64,000 bases of DNA from Glycomyces harbinensis (GTDB taxonomy: Bacteria; Actinomycetota; Actinomycetes; Mycobacteriales; Micromonosporaceae). Shown here piece by piece: positions 24,888 to 32,895 of the stretch. The stretch is taken from NCBI RefSeq assembly GCF_900101745.1, contig NZ_FNAD01000009.1, positions 62,001 to 126,000 on the forward strand, in the 5' to 3' direction. The position numbers and the translations under genes are program-made. Within the stretch, counting starts at the first letter, position 1, and each line of letters starts with the position of its first letter. The notes beneath the pieces are model-generated. The model ran no database searches, was not told the origin of the DNA, and saw nothing but the letters and a program-made list of their open reading frames with translations.

Positions 24888-26270
24888 TTGCTCATAGCCA
24901 TCGGACTGGCCATCATCCTGGCAGTCACCGCCGCCACGGGCTTCTTCGTGGCGCTCGAATTCGCCTACACCGCCGTCGACCGGTCCAAGCTCGAAGACCT
25001 CGCCGCCGGCACCGACGCCAAGCGGGCCTCCCGGGCCCGCCGCGCGCTCCAGATCTGCTCCCAGCTGTCCTTCGCCCTCTCCGGCGCGCAGCTGGGCATC
25101 ACCGTCACCGCCCTGTTCGTCGGCTTCTTCGCCGAGCCCTACCTGGGCCGGGGCCTGGCCGACCTCCTCGACGTCTCGGGCGTCCCCGCGGCCCTGTCGG
25201 TCACCATCGGCGTGACCATCGCGTTCCTGTTCGCCAACGTCGTCCAGATGATCCTCGGCGAGCTCGGCCCCAAGAACCTCGCGATCGCCCGCACCGAGGC
25301 GCTCGCCCTCGGCCTGGCCGCCCCCACCCGCTTCTACCTCACCGTGTGCGGACCGATCATCCGGTTCTTCGACGCGGCCTCCACCCGGCTCCTCAGGCTC
25401 CTGGGCATCCAGGCCGTCGAGGAGCTCGAGCACAACGCGACCGCCGAGGACCTGCACCGCATCATCGACGTCTCCCGCGACGAGGGCGCGCTCGAGAAGG
25501 AGCTGTCCCTGCTGCTCGACCGCGGCCTGGACTTCTCCGACACGACCGCCGACCGGGCCATGACCCCGCGCGTCAACGTCCACACCCTCGCGGCCGAGGC
25601 CACCGTGGCCGACGCGGTCGAGGCCCTCGCCGGGGGCCATTCGCGCTTCCCGGTCGTCGGCGACGATGTGGACGACCTGCGCGGCGTGGTCGGCCTCGGC
25701 CAGATCATCGCCGTCCCGCGCTCGATGCGCGAATCCGTGCGCCTCTCCGAGATCGCCGACCCGGCCATGCTCGTGCCCGGGTCCCTGCCGCTGCCGCAGC
25801 TGCTGGAGCAGATGCGCGGGCGCCACCGCCAGCTCGCCTGCGTGGTCGACGAGTTCGGCGGCTTCGCCGGGATCGTGACCCTCGAGGACCTCGCCGAGGA
25901 GCTGGTCGGGGAGATCCGCGACGAGCAGGACCGGTTCGAGGCCGTCCCGGTCTCCCTCTCGGGCGGCGCCTGGCTCATCCCCGGGCGCTGGCGCGTCGAC
26001 GAGGTCGCCGACGCCACGGGCGTGCAGCTGCCCGAAGGGGAGCATTACGAGACGCTCGCGGGCCTGGTCATGGCCGAGCTGGGCCGCGTGGCCCACCCCG
26101 GCGACACCGTCGAGGTGAACACTGTGGCGGCCAACGGCGGCTACGACGAAGACGGCGACGGCGAGGCCGATCCGGCCCCGCGCAGCGTGAAGCTGGTGGT
26201 CGTCTCGTGCGCGCGCCATGTGCCCCTGATGGTCGAGTTCCACCCGCAGTCCGAGGAGGCGCGCGCGTGA
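24888..26270 (+). CDS. CNNM/DUF21 membrane protein with CBS pair and CorC_HlyC domain (first)
   Basis: 460 residues. The start is TTG 24888 (AGGGGGC about 8 nt upstream), since the first residues form the first membrane helix. Order: CNNM transmembrane domain with 3-4 helices (1-~170), two CBS motifs (~205-330; DRAMTPRVNVHTL and CVVDEFGGFAGIVTLEDLAEELVGEI), CorC_HlyC domain to the end. Family members are linked to Mg2+/Co2+ export and were misnamed hemolysins. Its stop overlaps the start of a second paralogue, so the two likely work as a heteromer or pair. Confidence 0.88.
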   Translation: MLIAIGLAIILAVTAATGFFVALEFAYTAVDRSKLEDLAAGTDAKRASRARRALQICSQLSFALSGAQLGITVTALFVGFFAEPYLGRGLADLLDVSGVPAALSVTIGVTIAFLFANVVQMILGELGPKNLAIARTEALALGLAAPTRFYLTVCGPIIRFFDAASTRLLRLLGIQAVEELEHNATAEDLHRIIDVSRDEGALEKELSLLLDRGLDFSDTTADRAMTPRVNVHTLAAEATVADAVEALAGGHSRFPVVGDDVDDLRGVVGLGQIIAVPRSMRESVRLSEIADPAMLVPGSLPLPQLLEQMRGRHRQLACVVDEFGGFAGIVTLEDLAEELVGEIRDEQDRFEAVPVSLSGGAWLIPGRWRVDEVADATGVQLPEGEHYETLAGLVMAELGRVAHPGDTVEVNTVAANGGYDEDGDGEADPAPRSVKLVVVSCARHVPLMVEFHPQSEEARA

Positions 26271-27298
26271 GCACCGGTCCCGCACTGCTGATCTCGCTGA
26301 TCCTCCTGGCCGCCAACGCGTTCTTCGTGGCCGCCGAGTTCGCGCTCGTCGCCTCGCGCCAGCACCGGCTCGAACGGGACGGCTCCGCCGCCGCCCGGGC
26401 CGCCCTGCGCGGCACCAGGAACCTCTCGCTCATGCTCGCGGGCGCGCAGCTGGGCATCACCGCGTGCACGGTCGGCCTCGGCGCCCTGGCCGAGCCGGCC
26501 CTGGCGCACGCCATCGAAGTGCCGCTGGAGCACCTCGGGCTCGAAGCGGCGGCGCATCCGATCGCGTTCGCCATCGCGCTCTTGATCGTGGTGTTCCTCC
26601 ACATGGTCGTGGGCGAGATGATGCCCAAGTCCTGGGCGATCACCCGCCCCGAGTCCTCGGCGATGGCGCTGATCTGGCCGTTCACCGCGTACGTGTGGGT
26701 GACCAAGCCGATCCTGCTGGGGCTCAACCACGGTGCGAACGCGATCCTGAAGCTGCTCAAGGTCGAGCCGGCCGACGAGAAGGCCCAGGCCCACTCGCCC
26801 GAGGAGCTGCGCTACCTGCTGCGGTCCTCGGCCGAGGCCGGGGTGCTGGGCGAGCCGGAGCACCAGATGCTCACGCACGCCATCGAAGTGCAGCGCCGCG
26901 GCGTCGGCGAGGTCGCGATCCCGTGGGACGAGGTCGTGACGATCCCGTTCGGCGCCGACGCGGTGGAGGCCGAGGAGCGCAGCCGCGCCACCGGCCGCTC
27001 GCGCCTGGTCGTGGTGGACGGGGAGGAGCGCCCGGTCGGGCTGGTCCACGTGCGCGAGGCCGTCCAGGCCGCGCCGGACGTCCCGGTCACCGACCTGGCC
27101 GCGGCCCCGCTGCTGGTCACGGCCGACACCACCGTGGCCGCCGCCGTCGCGCTCATGCGGCGCCAGCGGGCCCAGCTCGCGCTGGTCACCGGCGCCGACC
27201 GCGAGGTCACCGGCCTGGTCGCCATGGAGGACCTGCTGGAGGAGATCATGGGCGACTTCGAGGACGAGACCGACAGGCCCTTAGCGACGACCACATGA
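26267..27298 (+). CDS. CNNM/DUF21 membrane protein with CBS domains (second)
   Basis: 343 residues; GTG 26267 overlaps the preceding TGA. CNNM membrane domain (LLAANAFFVAAEFALVASRQHRLE, then GEMMPKSWAITRPE) with four helices, followed by CBS motifs (EVAIPWDEVVTIPF, LALVTGADREVTGLVAMEDLLEEIMGDFEDE). It lacks the C-terminal CorC_HlyC domain that its upstream partner has, a usual arrangement for the second member of these actinobacterial pairs. Transport of divalent cations is inferred from the family. Confidence 0.87.
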   Translation: MSTGPALLISLILLAANAFFVAAEFALVASRQHRLERDGSAAARAALRGTRNLSLMLAGAQLGITACTVGLGALAEPALAHAIEVPLEHLGLEAAAHPIAFAIALLIVVFLHMVVGEMMPKSWAITRPESSAMALIWPFTAYVWVTKPILLGLNHGANAILKLLKVEPADEKAQAHSPEELRYLLRSSAEAGVLGEPEHQMLTHAIEVQRRGVGEVAIPWDEVVTIPFGADAVEAEERSRATGRSRLVVVDGEERPVGLVHVREAVQAAPDVPVTDLAAAPLLVTADTTVAAAVALMRRQRAQLALVTGADREVTGLVAMEDLLEEIMGDFEDETDRPLATTT

Positions 27299-27301
27299 GA
27301 G

Positions 27302-27329
27302 GGGGCCTCGGCTTCGCCGGGGCCCTTTT
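27302..27329 (+). terminator. Intrinsic terminator after CNNM pair
   Basis: Stem of 9-10 bp (27302-27311 with 27317-27326, one G-U) with CTTCG loop, followed by TTTT. Confidence 0.8.
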
Positions 27330-27446
27330 CCCGTGCCCTCTGGACGAATCGCGACGACACGCGGACCGTGGCGTGTTCGTCGCCGGTTTCGGGGTCTTCA
27401 GGCGTGATCATGATTCATCAACCGTTTCCTGTGACTCTGGAAGACC

Positions 27447-28787
27447 ATGTCGAAATTCTTCGAGGAAACCGGGCCCGAATTCGCCGTCGCCATGCGCGGC
27501 TACGACCGCAATCAGGTCGAAGAGTTCACCACCCGGCTGTATCAGAACATCAAGACCCACGAGCAGCACCGCGATGAGGCCGCGCGTGCATTGGACGCCA
27601 CCGAGCAGCAGTTGCGCCGCGCCGAGGAGCGCATCGGCGCCCTGGAGCGGCGCGTCTCCGACCGCGCCACGCAGATCGCCGAGGCCGAGCAGCCGACCCT
27701 GGCCGGGCTCGGCGCCCGCGTCGAGAAGATCCTCCGCGCCGCCGAGCAGGACGCCGGGGTCCAGAAGGCCGACGCGAAGCGCCAGGCCGCGGCCATGCTG
27801 GGCGAGGCCCGCGCCGAGGCCGAGGCGATGATGCGCTCGGCCCACACCGAGGCCGCCGACATCACCGCCACCACCGACCAGGACGTCACCGAGATCCGCG
27901 CCCGCGCGGTCAACGAGACCACCGAGCTGCGCGAGAACGCGCGGCGCAACCACGACCTCGCCGTCGCCGACGTGCACCGCGAGGTCCAGACCGCCCAGGG
28001 GCAGGCGCGGGCCGGGGCCGAGAAGGCCCGCTCGCAGGCCGACCGCGAGATCGCCGTCCTGCGGGCCACCGCCGAACGCGAGGTCACCGAGCTCAAGGCC
28101 ATGGCCTCGCGCGAGGCCGACGAGCAGCGCAACGCCGCGCAGCGCCTCCTCGCCGAGGCCGCCGAGCACCGCAAGCGCCGCACCCAGGAGCTGGCGCTCA
28201 CCGAGGCCGACCGGCGCGAGCGGGCCCAGAAGGAGGAGGCCGACCGCCACCAGCAGGCCATCGCGACCGCGCAGCGGATCGTCTCCGAGGCCGAGGACCG
28301 CCTGGCCCTCGCCGAGGAGCGCGCCCGCAGCGCCGAGAACCGGGCCCTGGAGCGCCGCGAAGAGGCCGAACAGCACGCCAAGGACGCGCTGAACCGGGCC
28401 GCCGAGCAGGTCAAGGCGGTCACGGCCGAGTCGGTGAAGGAGGCCGACCGCCTGCGGCGCAGCGCCCAGGAGCGCGCCGCCGAGCGCATCCAGCCGCTCG
28501 CCGAGGAGGTCGAGGCGCTCTCGCGGCAGCGCGACAGCGCCGGTTCGAACCTCACCGACCTGCGCCGCCAGCTGGGCCTGGTCTCGGGCGAGGAGGAGTC
28601 GACGGTCGCGCAGAGCCCGCCGCGCTCCTACGACTCGCCCCTGACCGGCAGCGGCTTCGACTCGCCGTCTATGGGGAGCGGCCAGTCGAGCGGGGTGTTC
28701 GAGTCCGAATCCGCGCCGATCCCGATCAACCGCCAGCGGGACGGCTCCGACATCGACCGGACCCAGCAGCTCCCGGTGGTCCGATAA
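27447..28787 (+). CDS. DivIVA-like coiled-coil protein (Scy/FilP-type cytoskeletal element)
   Basis: 446 residues. A short DivIVA-like head (EFAVAMRGYDRNQVEEFTTRLYQNIKTHEQH, residues 12-42) leads into an almost uninterrupted Ala/Glu/Arg-rich coiled coil of ~330 residues, ending in a Ser/Pro/Gly-rich tail. Such proteins organise polar growth and the cytoskeleton in filamentous actinobacteria (DivIVA, Scy, FilP). Homologues are often mislabelled cellulose-binding protein; no carbohydrate-binding module is present. Single-gene unit with terminators on both sides. Confidence 0.8.
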   Translation: MSKFFEETGPEFAVAMRGYDRNQVEEFTTRLYQNIKTHEQHRDEAARALDATEQQLRRAEERIGALERRVSDRATQIAEAEQPTLAGLGARVEKILRAAEQDAGVQKADAKRQAAAMLGEARAEAEAMMRSAHTEAADITATTDQDVTEIRARAVNETTELRENARRNHDLAVADVHREVQTAQGQARAGAEKARSQADREIAVLRATAEREVTELKAMASREADEQRNAAQRLLAEAAEHRKRRTQELALTEADRRERAQKEEADRHQQAIATAQRIVSEAEDRLALAEERARSAENRALERREEAEQHAKDALNRAAEQVKAVTAESVKEADRLRRSAQERAAERIQPLAEEVEALSRQRDSAGSNLTDLRRQLGLVSGEEESTVAQSPPRSYDSPLTGSGFDSPSMGSGQSSGVFESESAPIPINRQRDGSDIDRTQQLPVVR

Positions 28788-28802
28788 CCGAAGGCAGTGC
28801 CG

Positions 28803-28874
28803 CGCGCCGCGGTCGGACCCAGTGGGTAACGGAATCCATCGAATCCGTTCGCCGCACTGGCCGACCGCGGCGCG
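28803..28874 (+). terminator. Long nested terminator hairpin after coiled-coil gene
   Basis: 14-bp perfect outer stem (28803-28816/28861-28874) plus an inner 6-bp stem (28819-28824/28855-28860) and an AACGGAATC/GAATCCGTT core with one mismatch. It is followed by the unusually AT-rich stretch TATATTATAAATAAAC. Confidence 0.75.
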
Positions 28875-28877
28875 GCC

Positions 28878-29037
28878 CTATATTATAAATAAACTGAACT
28901 AATTCGCTGAGGGCGGATCGTCGCCCTCCGCACACCCCGGAGCGGTCCGCGCCAGCGGACCGCGAGGCCGACCAAGGCAAGCGGTTCACCGCCTCGGGCC
29001 GACCCTCCGCAACACCGACCACAGGAGCCCCCGCACT
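28878..29037 (+). promoter_or_regulatory. AT-rich promoter region and structured leader of GH20 gene
   Basis: 28878-28905 is almost free of G and C, unlike anything near it, and is the likely promoter. The leader then has perfect hairpins GAGGGCG (28909-28915/28922-28928) and GCGGTCCGC (28942-28950/28955-28963) before an AGGAG site about 10 nt from the ATG. Confidence 0.5.
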
Positions 29038-30663
29038 ATGCAGCGCCGCATCTCGCTGATTCCGCAGCCGCAGCAGCTCACCGCCGCCGACGGCGACCTC
29101 GACCTGGCCTCCCTCGGCGCCATCGCGTCGGACCCCGAGCTGCGCTCCCTGGCCTGGCTCCTGTCCGACCTCCTCGACCGCGGCACGGGCCTGCGCCTGC
29201 CCGTCGTCGACCACGCCGAGGGCCCGGTCCTGCGCCTGCGCCTCGACACCCCCGCCCCGGAGCGTCCCGCCGACCTCACCACCGCCGCCGAGGCCTACCG
29301 CCTCGACGTCACCGCCGACGGCGTCGACCTCGTCGCCGCCCACCCCGCAGGGATCAGCCGCGGCATCGCCACCCTCCGCCAGCTCCTGCCCCCCGACGCC
29401 CTCCGCGACGCCCCCGCCGCCGATCCGATCGTGCCCCTCGTGGCGATCCGCGACGAGCCGCGCCTGCGCTGGAGGGGCGTCATGCTCGACGTGGTCCGCC
29501 ACTTCCAGCCCAAGGACTTCGTGCTCAAGATGATCGACCGGGCCTGGATGCACCGGCTCAACGTCGTCCACCTGCACTTGACCGACGACCAGGGCTGGCG
29601 CTTCGACGTGCCCTCGCGCCCCGGGCTCGCCGAGACCGCGTCCTGGCGCGCGGAGACGAAGGTCGGCCACGCCCGCGACGAGTCCGCCGGCTACGAGCCC
29701 ACCCCGCACGGCGGGTTCTTCTCCGTCCCGGACCTGCGCGAGATCGCCTCGTACGCGCGCGTGCGCCACATCATGATCGTCCCCGAGGTCAACCTGCCGG
29801 GCCACGCCCGCGCGGTGCTCGCCGCCTACCCCGAACTCGGTGCGGGCCAGAACGAACCCGTCTGCCCGACCTTCGGCGTGTTCGAGGAGGTCCTGGAGCC
29901 CACGCAGGCCTCGCTGGACTTCGCGCTGGAGGCCTACACGGCCATCGGCGAGGTCTTCGAGGGCCCGTTCGTCCACATCGGCGGCGACGAGGTCCCGATG
30001 ACCCAGTGGGAGTCCTCGCCGATCGCCCGCGAGCTCATGGAGCGCGAGGGCATCGCGGACGTGCGCGGCGTCCAGGCCTGGTTCACGAAGGCCTTCTGCG
30101 ACCACCTGACCGGGATGGGCAAGCGCGTCATCGGCTGGGACGAGATCCTCGACGGCGGCGCCCCCCAGGAGGCCGTGGTCCACGTGTGGCGCAACGAGGC
30201 CTACGTCAAGAAGGCCATCGCCGCCGGCCACCAGGTCGTCGCCTCGCCCGAACCGTACTGCTACTACGACCACTACGAGAGCGACGGCCCCGACGAGCCG
30301 CTGCGCATCCACGGGCACACCCCGGTCGAAAAGGTCGCCGGCTGGGACCCGGTCCCGCCCGGGACCGACGAGTCCAAGGTCCTGGGCATCCAGTGCCAGC
30401 TGTGGGCGGAGTACATGCCCAGCCCCAAGGACGTCGAGTACGCGGCCTTCCCGCGCCTGTCGGTCCTCGCCGAGGTCGGCTGGACGAACCTCGAAGTGCG
30501 CGAGGCGAACCCGGTCCTGGACCGCCTCGGCGACCACCTGGAACGCCTGCACGCCATGGGCATCGGCTACCGCCCCCTCGAGGGCCCCAAGCCGTGGCAG
30601 CGCGGCGGCACCGGCCGGCGCAAGCGCTTCGACCGCGAGTTCGTCGAGCACCCCGCCGAGTAG
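29038..30663 (+). CDS. GH20 beta-N-acetylhexosaminidase, cytoplasmic
   Basis: 541 residues, no signal peptide. A GH20b accessory domain occupies about 1-145 and the TIM-barrel catalytic domain follows (RGVMLDVVRHFQ, LNVVHLHLTDDQGWRF, EVNLPGHARA). The catalytic Asp-Glu pair is in HIGGDEVP at about 318-325; substrate-site Trp residues are in VIGWDEIL and QLWAEYM. It removes terminal GlcNAc or GalNAc, probably from imported chitobiose or peptidoglycan fragments. It stands alone between two terminators. It resembles cytoplasmic hexosaminidases of Streptomyces chitin and N-glycan pathways. Confidence 0.92.
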   Translation: MQRRISLIPQPQQLTAADGDLDLASLGAIASDPELRSLAWLLSDLLDRGTGLRLPVVDHAEGPVLRLRLDTPAPERPADLTTAAEAYRLDVTADGVDLVAAHPAGISRGIATLRQLLPPDALRDAPAADPIVPLVAIRDEPRLRWRGVMLDVVRHFQPKDFVLKMIDRAWMHRLNVVHLHLTDDQGWRFDVPSRPGLAETASWRAETKVGHARDESAGYEPTPHGGFFSVPDLREIASYARVRHIMIVPEVNLPGHARAVLAAYPELGAGQNEPVCPTFGVFEEVLEPTQASLDFALEAYTAIGEVFEGPFVHIGGDEVPMTQWESSPIARELMEREGIADVRGVQAWFTKAFCDHLTGMGKRVIGWDEILDGGAPQEAVVHVWRNEAYVKKAIAAGHQVVASPEPYCYYDHYESDGPDEPLRIHGHTPVEKVAGWDPVPPGTDESKVLGIQCQLWAEYMPSPKDVEYAAFPRLSVLAEVGWTNLEVREANPVLDRLGDHLERLHAMGIGYRPLEGPKPWQRGGTGRRKRFDREFVEHPAE

Positions 30664-30727
30664 GCGGCCCCGCGAACCGGAGCCGCAGGCGCTGCGCCGC
30701 AGCGGCTTCGAACGCGGACAGACGAAG

Positions 30728-30763
30728 AACCCTCGCGGGCGGCTACGGCCGCCCGCGAGGGTT
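30728..30763 (+). terminator. Intrinsic terminator after GH20 gene
   Basis: Perfect 16-bp stem (30728-30743/30748-30763) capped by a C(UACG)G tetraloop, an extra-stable type, then TCTTTA. Confidence 0.9.
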
Positions 30764-30890
30764 TCTTTACGATGGAGGCCCCGGCGGCGGAGCTGGCTTA
30801 TTGCGGGTCAGCAGCAGGGTCAGCAATATGGGAGCGCCCGCCCCGTCGCCGGGGAGTCAGTGGACCGGGCCCCGAGGGGCCCGGTCGCGA

Positions 30891-31838
30891 CTACGGACGC
30901 CCGTAGCCGTCGATCGATCCGCTGTAGTCCATGTCGACGATCTTCACGACCGTGCTCGAGTTCGGGGCGTGGATGATCTCCCCGCCGCCGATGTAGATCC
31001 CGACGTGGGACAGGTTGTTGTAGAAGACGAGGTCGCCCTCCTGGAGCTCGTCGCGCGAGATGCGCGCCGTCTCGTCCCACTGCATCGCCGCGTTGTGCGA
31101 GAGCGAGACGCCCACCGCGCCCCACGCGCCCTGGGTCAGGCCCGAGCAGTCCCATGAGTCCGGTCCGGCGTCGCCGTAGCCGTAGGGGTCGCCGAGCTGG
31201 GCGTACGCGAACTCCACCACGCCGGAGGACCCAGAGTAGTTGCTGTCGCTGTAGTCGGGCGGGTTCTCCTCGGCGTACGCGTCGTCGTACTCCTCTTCGA
31301 GGGCGGCGATCTCGGCCTCGATCTCCTCCTGCTGCTTCTCGATGTCCTCGAGGATCTCGTCGGCGCTCGCCTGGAGCGCCTCGAGCTCGGACTTGCGGGT
31401 CTGGAGCTCTTCGACCTGCGCGAGGTTGGCCGCCAGGGCCTCGTTCTCGGCCGAGGTCAGGTTCTCGAGGTACATGAGGCGGTCGGCGAAGTCGGCGGGG
31501 TCGCCGGACAGGACCGAGTTGACCATCGCGAAGTCGCCGCCGGTGTAGGCGCTCGCCGCGAACTCGCCGAGCGCTTCGGTGGCCTCGAGCGAGGCGGCCT
31601 CCAAGAGGGGCAGCTCCGCCTCGATGTCGGCGATGAGCTGGTTGGCGTCGTCGAGTTCTTCGCGCTTGGCGTTGAAGTCCTCGATGACCTTCTCGAGGTC
31701 TTCGTTGCGCTCGTCGATCTCCGCCTGGATCTCGTCGCTCGTCTGCGCGGACGCCTGCGAGGCGCTGAGCAGCGCCGCGGTGGCCGGTAGCAGTGCGACG
31801 GCTGCGATGGCAGCCGCGATTCGCCGGGTACGCACCAA
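30891..31838 (-). CDS. Secreted NlpC/P60 peptidoglycan hydrolase with coiled-coil domain (RipA-like)
   Basis: 315 residues from TTG 31838 or 314 from GTG 31835; GGAAGGAG suits both. Signal peptide about 1-32 (ASAQ). An Ala/Glu-rich coiled coil of ~160 residues (two helices, 33-195) precedes the NlpC/P60 domain (~205-315) with catalytic C231 in DCSG, His in NLSHVGIYIG and the third polar residue His in IIHAPNS. Enzymes of this type cut the D-iGlu-mDAP bond in peptidoglycan stems and act in cell separation; the coiled coil usually controls activity. Expression appears to be under a c-di-AMP riboswitch. Confidence 0.92.
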   Translation of the reverse strand: MVRTRRIAAAIAAVALLPATAALLSASQASAQTSDEIQAEIDERNEDLEKVIEDFNAKREELDDANQLIADIEAELPLLEAASLEATEALGEFAASAYTGGDFAMVNSVLSGDPADFADRLMYLENLTSAENEALAANLAQVEELQTRKSELEALQASADEILEDIEKQQEEIEAEIAALEEEYDDAYAEENPPDYSDSNYSGSSGVVEFAYAQLGDPYGYGDAGPDSWDCSGLTQGAWGAVGVSLSHNAAMQWDETARISRDELQEGDLVFYNNLSHVGIYIGGGEIIHAPNSSTVVKIVDMDYSGSIDGYGRP

Positions 31839-31859
31839 GGATGCGCTCCTTCCTCTGGC

Positions 31860-32050
31860 CGCCTACCGGGTTAGCTGTCGGGTTCGGGCGGAAGGAAGGG
31901 TCGCCCTACGCGCCCGAGGACGCGATTCACCCCGTCGGCCCTCGTGGCGCCGACTGCTGGTTCCCCGGTTCGGAAGGGCGGGGTGCCCGGCCGACTCGGC
32001 GGTGCCGCGCGGCGGATGCGGGGTGCACCCGAGTTTCCGACGCGACGGGT
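31860..32050 (-). ncRNA. ydaO-yuaA (c-di-AMP) riboswitch
   Basis: The minus-strand leader of the NlpC/P60 gene holds the conserved blocks of this class in order: CGCCGAGTCGG, CCGGGGAACC, GGGGTGAATC, TAGGGCGACCC, CCGAACCCGACAGCTAACC and GTAGGCG, ending 22 nt before the start codon. In actinobacteria this riboswitch turns off resuscitation factors and NlpC/P60 hydrolases when c-di-AMP is high. Confidence 0.93.
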
Positions 32051-32052
32051 TC

Positions 32053-32082
32053 ACGTTAGAGGTGCCTTCTGCGCCTTGACAA
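32053..32082 (-). promoter_or_regulatory. Promoter of riboswitch-NlpC/P60 unit
   Basis: On the minus strand TTGTCA (32077-32082), 18-bp spacer, TAACGT (32053-32058). The predicted start of transcription falls just before the first riboswitch helix. Confidence 0.7.
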
Positions 32083-32159
32083 GGGCGGGGGGAGAATTTC
32101 TCGCACAATGGCACGGAATACTACGGGCCGCTGCTCAGGGCTAACGAGCAGTTGCCGGG

Positions 32160-32176
32160 ATACCCCTGCGGGGTAT
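32160..32176. promoter_or_regulatory. CsoR operator
   Basis: ATACCCC-TGC-GGGGTAT is a perfect palindrome of the known CsoR type, 25 bp before the csoR start. Copper-free CsoR would repress csoR-copZ here. Confidence 0.88.
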
Positions 32177-32201
32177 ACACTGACGACCGGAGGGAAGCGA
32201 C

Positions 32202-32549
32202 ATGGCGAGCGATCAGACCGACTGCGGGACGGCACACGGGCCCGGCGACGGCGGCGAGAACCAGCAGTACTGGTACCACGGCGACAAGGCCGCCCTCACC
32301 CGCCGCCTCAAGCGCATCGAGGGGCAGGTCCGCGGCATCCAGCGGATGGTCGAGGACGACGAGTACTGCATCGACATCCTCACCCAGATCTCGGCGTCCA
32401 CCAAGGGCCTCCAGGCCGTGGCGCTCAACCTCCTCGAGGGCCACCTGGCCCACTGCGTCGCCGAGGCCCAGACCTCCGGCGACGAGGCCGCCGCCAAAGC
32501 CAAGGTCAAAGAGGCCTCGGACGCGGTGGCCCGCCTGCTCAGAACCTGA
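32202..32549 (+). CDS. csoR: Copper-sensing repressor CsoR
   Basis: 115 residues. All-alpha DUF156 fold (LTRRLKRIEGQVRGIQRMVEDDEYCIDILTQISA). The copper ligands are C56, H81 and C85, with the same 25- and 4-residue spacing as C36/H61/C65 of the M. tuberculosis protein. It releases its operator on binding Cu(I). The next gene is a copper chaperone, 15 bp downstream. Confidence 0.95.
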   Translation: MASDQTDCGTAHGPGDGGENQQYWYHGDKAALTRRLKRIEGQVRGIQRMVEDDEYCIDILTQISASTKGLQAVALNLLEGHLAHCVAEAQTSGDEAAAKAKVKEASDAVARLLRT

Positions 32550-32564
32550 CCGTAAGGAGTCGAC

Positions 32565-32774
32565 ATGGAAACCGTGTACGTCGTCAAAGGCATGACCTGC
32601 GGGCACTGCGCCGGCAGCGTCACCTCCGAACTCACCGCCCTCCCCGGCGTCGAGGGCGTCGACGTGGCCCTGGAGACCGGCAACGTCACCGTCAAGAGCG
32701 CGGCCGCCCTCGAACTCGACCAGGTCCGCGCCGCCGTCGACGAGGCCGGCTACGAACTGGTCGGCGTCGCGTAG
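32565..32774 (+). CDS. copZ: Copper chaperone CopZ (HMA domain)
   Basis: 69 residues, a single heavy-metal-associated ferredoxin-like domain with the metal motif MTCGHC (C12, C15). It shuttles Cu(I) to a P-type ATPase. The usual copA neighbour is absent here. The gene is followed by the remains of a terminator that a tnpB element has split. Confidence 0.93.
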   Translation: METVYVVKGMTCGHCAGSVTSELTALPGVEGVDVALETGNVTVKSAAALELDQVRAAVDEAGYELVGVA

Positions 32775-32781
32775 ACCCGCG

Positions 32782-32801
32782 GACCCTGGACACCCGTTCA
32801 C
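32782..32801 (+). terminator. Left half of copZ terminator, split by tnpB element
   Basis: GACCCTGGACACCCG (32782-32796) plus loop TTCAC. The complementary arm CGGGTGTTCAGGGTC lies at 34244-34258, on the other side of the element. Rejoined they form a 15-bp stem (one G-U) with a 5-nt loop. Confidence 0.8.
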
Positions 32802-32804
32802 CTG

Positions 32805-32891
32805 AGTGCCCGGGTTCCTCGCCAGCTTTAAGGCTGGGGAACAACCCGGGCACTTGCCTGCCCCGGTTCCGCGGAGCGGAACCGGGGCAGG
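32805..32891 (+). repeat. Left-end hairpins of the tnpB element
   Basis: First hairpin: 12-bp outer stem AGTGCCCGGGTT (32805-32816/32843-32854) with an inner CCAGC/GCTGG stem. Second: perfect 16-bp stem (32857-32872/32876-32891) with a 3-nt loop; its 3' arm contains the G-rich sequence just upstream of ATG 32896. Confidence 0.8.
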
Positions 32892-32895
32892 GGAA

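Noticed and set aside
27447-28787. Annotation as a cellulose-binding protein, tempting next to a cellulose locus
   Set aside because: The sequence is a DivIVA-like head plus coiled coil; no carbohydrate-binding module. The common database name is misleading.
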